Assembly (NCBI RefSeq): GCF_027744825.2
Contig: NC_071349.1
Location: 4,712,001-4,776,000, forward strand
Direction of reading: 5' to 3'
DNA length: 64,000 bases
Source: Synchiropus splendidus
Lineage: Eukaryota; Chordata; Actinopteri; Syngnathiformes; Callionymidae
Part shown: in pieces, positions 56,751 to 64,000 of the stretch
Layout: each line of letters opens with the position of its first letter
Numbering within the stretch: the first letter of the stretch is position 1
Notes under the pieces: model-generated
Database searches by the model: none
Told to the model about the DNA's origin: nothing
The model's input: the letters and a program-made list of their open reading frames with translations, nothing else
Made by a program: the position numbers and the translations under genes

Positions 56751-57290
56751 GATGTTGAACGGAGATCTGCATGACACATCACAATCTAGGTTAGGGTTAA
56801 CCAGTTGGACTCACCACTGAATTGCATTTGTTTCAGTAAAATATCATAAACTATTATACCAAAATGTCAAACATTGTTATTTCAGACAAACAATCTTGAC
56901 TTTTGGTGACTCAAAACTTGCTGTGTGAATATATACTGGGCTTCCAAATAATGTATACACCTTTTAGTGGGTGATTACTCAATTGTTTTTTTCTTTACAG
57001 ATTGAACGTGATGAACCAATTGATGATGGCCATTCTAAATATGAGACCTGTAGTATTCAATGATTGGAGAGCAACCATTGAAAGTGAACGCCATGAACAC
57101 CAAGGGAATTACTTTATGATGTGAACTATTCCATCACTCCGTGCTGTTGGCAGTGTCTGGACCAGAACTGGCATCAGTTTGAGAACAGACGGTGACAAAA
57201 CAATCGAATGACGTTCGTAAATACTTTTACAAGTTGAAAATTAAACGAATTATAATAATAAACTCGTGCCTTTTTGGAGGTATGGATATG

Positions 57291-57291
<1 letters not shown>

Positions 57292-57346
<55 letters not shown>
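57292..57346. repeat. (TG)n microsatellite, 55 bp
   Basis: Uninterrupted TG repeat in the setd3 5' intron. The His-Thr and Cys-Val open frames across it are repeat artefacts. Confidence 0.95.
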
Positions 57347-57348
<2 letters not shown>

Positions 57349-57543
57349 TTATTTATACGCATGTTACAAATAAAAACTGGCTATTCAGGGTGGCAGCGTA
57401 GACGCGCAACACCAGCTGCCTCTCCGGGAACAGTGTCTTCCACAGGTTATTTGCAGCTTTCAACATTTCGGCCAACACCCACGTTGGTAAGGCGGAGCCG
57501 TGGTCACGCTATTGGAGGAAAGGCGCTATCGTTGCGGACTTAC

Positions 57544-58015
57544 TGTGCACACAACCGTTAAAGCTAAGGACTTCACCGAGACACACAGACACCTCCTTCG
57601 CCTGTCGTAAGAGGCGATGCCGTGCTAGCCGTTAGCCTCTCAAGTTGCTAAGCTGTCAAGTCATTCAGGATCAACGACGCTTTAACAGTGTTCTGAACGA
57701 CAAACAATGTACACTATACCAAAACAACCCAATGCATGGAAAGCAAAAACACGCACATACGAAGACTTCTAAGGTTAAAACAACCAAATCACTTTTATCC
57801 ACTCCTACCTCTTTTTAAGTGACAGCAGCAGAAACTATTTCTGCAGCGACAACAAGCTTGTGAGTGTCTGAGCGACTGATAGGTCCGCTCATTAACCCCG
57901 CCCACAAAAAGAGTCCCAGTATCGTGTATTTTGATTGAATGTTGAGAATAGAGTTCCCGTTGCTATTGGTTAAAATCAAAGCTGTATACCTCAAATACAG
58001 CGTTGCACCAATGAC
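57544..58015 (-). promoter_or_regulatory. setd3: setd3 promoter and candidate noncoding first exons
   Basis: Two minus-strand donor sites fit alternative 5' UTR exons that would splice to the acceptor at 56766: GTAGGA just below 57809 (exon about 57809-57880) and the strong GTAAGT just below 57544. Upstream are a CCGCCC box at about 57898 and an inverted CCAAT box (ATTGG at 57965-57969), usual in housekeeping promoters. The transcription start was not determined. Confidence 0.45.
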
Positions 58016-58210
58016 ACTAGCAACGATCCAGAAAACGGATTTTATAATGATTATTTTGAAAACGGGAATGAAACTTCACATTTAAGATTCAACAGCATAC
58101 GTCCCATTGTAGAAGCCAAATTCTACTGAAATGGCTAGTTTATCGACACAACAACGTGCTTATTCTTCAAAGGTTTATGCCTTCTTCTGTTAAGTCAAAT
58201 TATTAAGTTA

Positions 58211-59191
58211 ATTATTACGGAGCCCTGGAAGTGACATGCATGAGTTTATTTTTATTTTTGGATGTAACTTGCATTACTTTATTTTTTTTTATCTAGAGAT
58301 AATAGTTATCTTGTAATATTTTTTTATCTCGAGATAACTTTTATCTCATGATAATTTGTATCTTGTTATGTTCTTAATGTTATGTATGTTGTTTTACTCT
58401 GAAATGCATCTGTAGTGTTGTAGTGTTGATTTTAGAGGAAGAAGAAATTGTGTAGCTTTATTTTGAACGTCCGTAAACTCGGAAGTTACAATTACAGCTG
58501 TTTAAACAGAGGAAGATGTGTTAGTTAAAAGTAACATTAAAAGTAATGTTAGTTACCTGAATGTAACTTCAATTCAATGAATATGGGCGATGAATACTGC
58601 ATGTCAAAAGACATGCAGGTTGAATTCACTGACCCATCTAAAACTATCTGAGACTCCAACGTGGCCCAGAAGTTCGTCACGGTGGACCCTTCAGAAAGCA
58701 ATGGCTGAAAGAGTGACAAACACATGATAAGCTGTTCAATGAATGTTACATTTATTCCCATTGTTCGTTGAATAGAAGAGAATTGCTAATCGTTAGCGCA
58801 CTAGCTAGTTAGTATCAATGCTAACAGCGATTAGCCGCTTTAGCCAAAGCTGTCGTGTGAGATTGACACCATGCTTCACTTGACGAGATTGTTGGCTATG
58901 AAAATGTGCACTATATTTCTTTTTACTGTCATTTTTTAGTTTCACTCCAATTCAGGGCTAATCTGATCAAGTGGCTGTTGCTGAACCAGTCAATAAAAGG
59001 AGCAAGGACGCTCATTTCCTGGCTCTGAAAAAGGAGGCTTGCTGTTTATCCATATCCACACTTGGAACACATGAGGAGAACAGTAAATATCTCAAGATAG
59101 TTTTTATCTAGTGATCACCAGATTTTGTTCGTATTATGGAGCCCTGGAAGTGTCATGTCTGTGTTTATTTTTTGGATGTGACACGCATGAC
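58211..59191. repeat. pair of direct repeats with TTATCTCGAGATAA palindromes
   Basis: 58211-58274 and 59131-59191 share ATTAYGGAGCCCTGGAAGTG, CATG, GTTTATTTTT and GGATGTRAC. The first is followed, and the second preceded, by palindromic TATCT(C/A)GAGATA-like units (58289-58365; 59085-59115). They may be the ends of one element or two copies of a MITE. Confidence 0.55.
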
Positions 59192-59256
59192 TTTTTTTTT
59201 TTTTTGACTATGTTTTGGACGAACGGTTACAAAGCCATTGGAGACATAGTGGTTAC

Positions 59257-60000
59257 CAGTGACGTGCGGTGAGGTTTATGGCTGGTGAGGCACTGACTTC
59301 GTAACAATCAGATTTACGAACACATGAACCCTACAGAGTAGCTTATTATACGGCAGTTAATGGGTCATGTTTAAAAATCTCATATCAGCTTTGACATACA
59401 AACTGTAGTATACAAAAAAGCACAAAAAAAACAACATCACCAAAAAATTTTATTATGGTCTTACCTTTATTTATAAATGAAGTCAGAATGCAATAGCACC
59501 AAGATCAACTTGTGTGCATAACAGTGGGTAAACATGGCTTCCGGCACTTTTTTTTTAATTTTAGCTTGCGCACCATTTAGCTCTGAGGCCATTACAGCGA
59601 CGCTGTCATAGGTCTGAACTACAACCTTGTCAACACAGCCGTACCTCTCCAGCACTCTCAGGATATACGCAGCAATGGTCGGAGCGTGTCTGTCCTCACT
59701 CGCGTCATCAAAGCCCAAAAAACGTTTTTAGCGCGATCTGGCTTTGAATGTGAGTGGTCGACCGCTCCTGTTTTAAGAAGCTTCTGAGCAAATTCTTCAG
59801 GTCACAATATCCCATTTGAGTCCAGACATTGTCACAAGACGAGAAAAGAAGGCAGGAAGAGCAGAACAGGCGGCTCCTTGCTGGACAGCCACATAGCCAA
59901 CCTTTTCGTGTGTACCTCTCCGTTTGAAAAGAGCGGGTCTTCCGTCTCGTAGTCTGAAGCGAGAAGAATCCCTGGGATCACTAGTGCCCCCTACCATGAG
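59257..60000 (-). pseudogene. hAT transposase relic (TTF zinc finger, DUF4371 type)
   Basis: Starts at a terminal repeat CAGTGACGTGCGGTGAGG (59257). The minus-strand frame 59718-59467 reads VDKVVVQTYDSVAVMASELN then FTHCYAHKLILVLLHSDF, the core of ZMYM1/TTF-type hAT transposases. 59997-59797 reads a degraded TTF-finger-like segment (TCKKVGYVAVQQGAACSALP region). The two parts are joined by an internal deletion. No right terminal repeat found. Confidence 0.75.
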
Positions 60001-60424
60001 GCAGGAGAACTGCGTGCCTCACTTTGTGGCATTTCGCGGCTGTTTTATGATCGCTCAGCGCAAGAAACTAGTAACACACATACCGCTGTTGACCCAAACA
60101 ATCATTATATCCATCAGCTATACAATAGCAAAAGTGCTTGAACATTTTAATAGCAATATACAGAGAGACAGCAATAGGTTCTCACAGCAAAGCATGCCAG
60201 CACGTTTAGTTGAGTCATTGTGCAATATATGGTGAGGCTCAGCAGGTGGCAAAGCAGTACAAAGCCGTACAAAGCAGCACTGCTATATTCTGCACTTGGG
60301 ATTTGGATTGAGAAACACACATATGATCTTGTGTGTTGTACATTTCTAGCCAAATGACTGCATATGTGTGAGAAATATACCGCAGTGCACTTTACGAAAA
60401 TGAACTTTTAAGCCCATGAACATT

Positions 60425-60485
60425 TTTTTGGTTAGAGCCCCGCCATGTATGTCACAAGGTTGCTAGTTCGCGTCCAGGTGATTTC
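60425..60485 (+). repeat. tRNA-derived SINE fragment
   Basis: GGTTAGAGCCCC, then TATGTCACAAGGTTGCTAGTTCGCGTCC, resembles the SINE head at 34725-34810 in the opposite orientation. Truncated after box B. Confidence 0.5.
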
Positions 60486-60514
60486 TTTCATGCATTCATT
60501 TCCAATTAAGATTA

Positions 60515-61045
60515 CTCAAATTTCCGGACTTTAAGCCGTGACTTTTTTCTCGCAGTCTGAACCCTGCGGCTTATGCAACGGCACGGCTAATGTGTGGATT
60601 TTTGCATGATGAAATCAGAGGCGATGAAACCGATTAAAGAAGAGGCTTTTTATTTAACCATAAAGTACTCAAAATGTGCTGTTTTCGCCTGCGTGTCCGC
60701 AGCTCCGGCAACAGAGCCAATCTCCTGGAGGTCTGGAGTTGAGAAGCAGCTGCTGGGACTCGCTGTTGTGTCTTAACTTCTTTTTGAGTGTTTTACTTTG
60801 AAAAAAAGATGTGAGGAGTTCATGATTCAAGTTCAGAACATTGCACAGTTTGTTTCATGAGTCAGTCTCCATGCCAAAGCCCGTTTTCAAAACTAGTTTT
60901 GAAAGCTTTTAAGCCGGGTGCATCACTGACCTTTCCATGCCACAGCACTGTGCAACGACAGCACTACTGCATCCGCAGCTTATAGACCATTGCGGCTTAT
61001 GTATTTTCCTTTACACATTTAGTGGCTGAGGCTAATATTCCGGTA
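60515..61045. mobile_element. non-autonomous DNA transposon (CCGGACTTTAAGCCG type)
   Basis: ATTTCCGGACTTTAAGCCGTG opens the element and CTGCGGCTTATGCAACGG follows. Near the other end CAGCTTATAGACC, TGCGGCTTATGTATTTTCC and AATATTCCGGTA repeat the theme in inverted form. The family is common in fish; superfamily not assigned. Confidence 0.5.
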
Positions 61046-61175
61046 TTGTTGATGTATTTTGCAGACGTGACTGTGGTCTGAGTTGATATTCAGTACCTGT
61101 CTCACAGAGCATAATTAAATTGAATTTTTTGTTTACTTTCTTCTTTAACCACTTTCACTTCGTTTACTTTCTTCT

Positions 61176-62095
61176 CAGAATCAGAATCAGAATCAAATTT
61201 ATTGCCATAGTCAGTGGGGATCCCACCAACTAGGAAATAGCATTGGAATAAAGTGCTCACAAACATAAAATAAAATATAATAAACAACAAAGGCTGTTCA
61301 CAAATTCAATAGTCTGACGGCCGAGGGGAAGAAGCTGTTCCCGTGACGTGAGGTTCTGGTCTGGATCGAACGTAGCCTCCTGCCAGAGGAAAGAGGAACC
61401 AACAGTCCATGACCAGGATGAGAAGGGTCGGCTCTGATCCGACCTGCACGTCTCTGGGTCCTGGAGACATACAGGTTCTGAAGAGGTGGCAGGCTAAAAC
61501 CGATCACCTTCTCAGCAGAACGTACGATGCGCTGCAGTCTGCTCTTGTCCCTGGAGGTGGCGCTGTTGTACCAGACGGTGATAGAGGAGGTGAGGATGGA
61601 CTGGATGATGATGTAGAACTCCACCAGCAACTTCGTCGGCAGTCGTAGTTTTAGTAGCTGCTAAAGAAGAACGCTCTCTGCTGGGCCTTCTGATGAGGGA
61701 CCTGATGGTTGGCTCCCATTTGAGGTCCTCAGTGATGGTGGGTCCTAGGAAGCTGAAGGAGTCCACAATAGGAATGGGTAAACCAGCTAACATGAGAGAG
61801 AACAGAGAAACTGTGACCCTCCTGAAGTCTATGATCATCTCCACTGTCTTCTGGGTGTTGAGCTCCAAGTTGTTGCGGCTGCACCAGGACACCAGCCGCT
61901 CCACTTCCCTCCTGTAAGCCGACTCATCTCCCTCTGAGATGAGCCCGATGATGATGGTGTCATCCGCAAACTTGATCAGCTTCACAGACTCGTGGCTGGA
62001 GGTGCAGCAGTTGGTGTACAGGGAGAAGAGCCATGGAGAGAGAACACAGCCCTGAGGAGACCCGATGTTGAGGGTCCGAGTGTCGGAGACATTCT
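61176..62095 (-). pseudogene. L2/Rex1-like LINE ORF2 3' part (reverse transcriptase)
   Basis: Minus strand: LNIGSPQGCVLSPWLFSLYT (RT motif B) near 62070-62010, then LIKFADDTIIIGLISEGDES (motif C) and WCSRNNLELNTQKTVEMIID at 61985-61800, then TVWYNSATSRDKSRLQRIVR and the C-terminus at 61580-61300. A short 3' UTR ends in (TGATTC)n at 61176-61198. One frameshift near 61690 separates the RT from the C-terminal part. Confidence 0.88.
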
Positions 62096-62109
62096 CATTT
62101 TATAAACAG

Positions 62110-63590
62110 AGAATAAGGCACAACTTTTTAGACCACGAACCAGTTCTTTTCCCTGTCTGAACATGCCGGCCAGTTCAAACTTGCGTTTGGTAACAGGAAC
62201 TGCCACGCATCCCTGCAAGTATAAAAGGCCTCAGGTTGAATCGAAGGCATGCTGATGTGAAGGTCTGGTGTGCTGGGGTTCTTTTTATACACACAGGTGA
62301 CACACAGGTGAGGCTATAACCTAGAGCAGGGTGCATCATATGACAAGGCGACAAGATTTTTGTCTTTGCAAAAACTGAATCAGTGGGCTTTACGAAAAAT
62401 GCTTTTCAGTCACTTTACTTGGCACCAAAATAATTGTTCATAGTTTTTCAAAAGCTGTTGTGATTGATAATATTTCTTGTAGATAATAATAATAATACTA
62501 ATATAATTTTTAAAAGGTAAATTATTTGAAATATTTGATCAGTACTTGTACCCAAGCATCAACTAATGAACTAATGACAATTTGGCCACCTTGGTGTGCA
62601 TCTCATTATGAAGGATGTATGACGTCAGCTAGATCAGAAGGGAAGAATGATGGCACCCAAACACCACAAGTAAAGGGATCAAGTTACAAAGTTAATCCAC
62701 TGAGTATTCATAGCACAGGCTGAAGAAATGGCTAATTTACCGTATGTCCTGACTTGCTGCCATAAACATATGTCTCCGTCCTTCAAGACAGTAGTAGCCA
62801 TGTTTAAAAAGTCACTGGCATTATGTTTTACATTCATTGATCCAATGATCCCTTGCAGCTTGCATGAACTGGCTTTCATGAGGTCAGGACTAAAAACGAT
62901 GTGAGGCAAAAGGACTCGACAAAATGGGACACTTTGTGTTGACACCATACTATTTATTTTAAAACATAACTTACTTGAAAATGGATGGATTTCACTCTTT
63001 CACTCTTCATTATATGCTATGGTGGTCTTTCATCCTGCTAATGCTGTGAAATCTCTTCAGGCATGTAAAATAAAGCACCTCCAGTATAGTTGAAGGCAAT
63101 TGTTGAGTCGATTCACATTTCTGTTCAGATCAAGATATTCAATGTTGTATTCTTCGTAATCTATATATTAAATGAGTGAATAAATTAAATACAAGTAAAG
63201 TGATTCAACCATACATAAGGAATAACAAAAACAGAGCTTTGATTGTGGATGTTTTACAGTTCAGGCATGATGATTTCGCTGAAAGTTTTAGACAACGTTG
63301 CTGTCCAGCCAGCTTTTGATTTCATCTCTATTGTTGCTGATCCAGTCAATGTTGTTATTAACAGTCTCCAGACCTTGTTTTCTCGACAGTTCACCGGCTC
63401 CAGAATTTGGTGTCAGGGCGAAGAAGTTCTCCATCTTCAAACAAAGCAAACAATTTGCATTAAAATGAGACGGATTAGCCTTCCTGTCGGATGGACGTGG
63501 ACAAACTGGCTCCCCGAAAACCAACTTTGAATTCCTATATAACTCGACAAACTGACTAAAAGGTTTAAAGCATGAAGGCAGGAATATCAA
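62110..63590. other. stretch without recognised gene upstream of L1 ORF1
   Basis: AT-rich. Short frames at 62526, 62679 (minus) and 63243-63617 have no recognisable domain; 63243-63530 may belong to the 5' end of the L1-like element that follows. Confidence 0.4.
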
Positions 63591-63619
63591 AAACAAAGAA
63601 TAAGAAAAACCTGACATTC

Positions 63620-64000
63620 AAACTACGGATTTAATGCGAAGAGGAGACAGAGAAAATCAGCTAGCACCTGCAGCTAACAGCAAATGAGCCTGGATGAAAT
63701 CAGGAAACAGATAAAAGCCATGCAAAAGGACGGAGGAAGTGGAGAGATGGAGTTCAGATGTGAACAGGGCATTACAAGACATCACCCGTCAAGAGTTTTC
63801 ACTCAACGCAAACTTACAAATTGAAAGAGCACACAGATCAATGCACCCGAGACCAAGACCAAATCAACCTCCGAGATCGATTATCCTGAACTTTTTAAAG
63901 TTCACCGGAAAAGAAATGGTATTAAAAAGGGCATTGCAGAAAAAAACACTTCACAATCGAGGGGAACGCTGTTTACTTTGACTATGACTACGTAATGAGG
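63620..64000 (+). mobile_element. L1-like LINE ORF1 fragment at window edge
   Basis: Plus strand: MSLDEIRKQIKAMQKDG at about 63685, then FSLNANLQIERAHRSMHPRP and SIILNFLKFTGKEMVLKRAL at 63795-63930, matching the RRM and C-terminal part of fish L1/Tx1-type ORF1 (ERAHR, PPR-I, FL-F--K--VL). A frameshift lies near 63735, and the copy continues beyond the window. Confidence 0.7.

Noticed and set aside
57174..57401. Open frames with poly(His-Thr) or poly(Cys-Val)
   Set aside because: They are translations of the (TG)n microsatellite in a setd3 5' intron.

Overview
This window is nuclear DNA of a ray-finned fish, most likely a percomorph teleost. The genes are intron-split with GT-AG splice sites and have mammal-like exon phases. 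The spaces between exons hold a typical fish repeat mix: Rex1/L2-like, RTE-like and L1-like LINEs, DIRS, Ty3/gypsy, Tc1/mariner, several hAT-type elements, tRNA-derived SINEs and many microsatellites. There are no bacterial features.

Two host genes can be read completely, both on the minus strand. bcl11b (15347-38343, three coding exons, 817 aa predicted) encodes the BCL11B/CTIP2 zinc-finger repressor. setd3 (48386-56750, twelve coding exons, 590 aa predicted) encodes the actin-histidine methyltransferase. Every exon junction below was checked by hand for splice dinucleotides and phase. In mammals BCL11B and SETD3 are also neighbours on the same strand, so this is conserved synteny in a compact form: about 10 kb lies between the setd3 stop and the bcl11b start.

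Layout. 1-15 kb, downstream of bcl11b, is gene-poor and made of transposon debris (a hAT-like insertion, a DIRS fragment, an L1 ORF2 relic, two gypsy pol relics). 15.3-38.3 kb is bcl11b; its 14.9 kb intron carries a retrovirus-like LTR, a Rex1/L2 endonuclease relic, a Tc1 end, a solo LTR, a 190 bp-arm inverted repeat and a decayed RTE LINE. Its 5.6 kb first intron carries a SINE, a Tc1 transposase relic and a cluster of one dispersed repeat family. 38.3-38.9 kb is the CpG-rich bcl11b upstream region. 39-48.3 kb is intergenic, dominated by a gypsy element that has been entered by an L2 LINE and by a hAT MITE with an exact 8 bp target duplication. 48.4-57.9 kb is setd3 with its promoter. 58-64 kb is upstream repeats: a TTF/DUF4371-type hAT relic, an L2 ORF2 relic and, at the window edge, an L1-like ORF1.

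The two host genes have unrelated jobs (chromatin repression; actin modification) and no functional link is inferred from adjacency. The most interesting unexplained objects are a 77 nt near-perfect hairpin at 9129-9205, the long inverted repeat at 27690-28212, and the clustered GAGGACA/TTAAGGTTAG repeat family inside the bcl11b introns. All family assignments rest on recalled protein and repeat signatures; no database search was possible.
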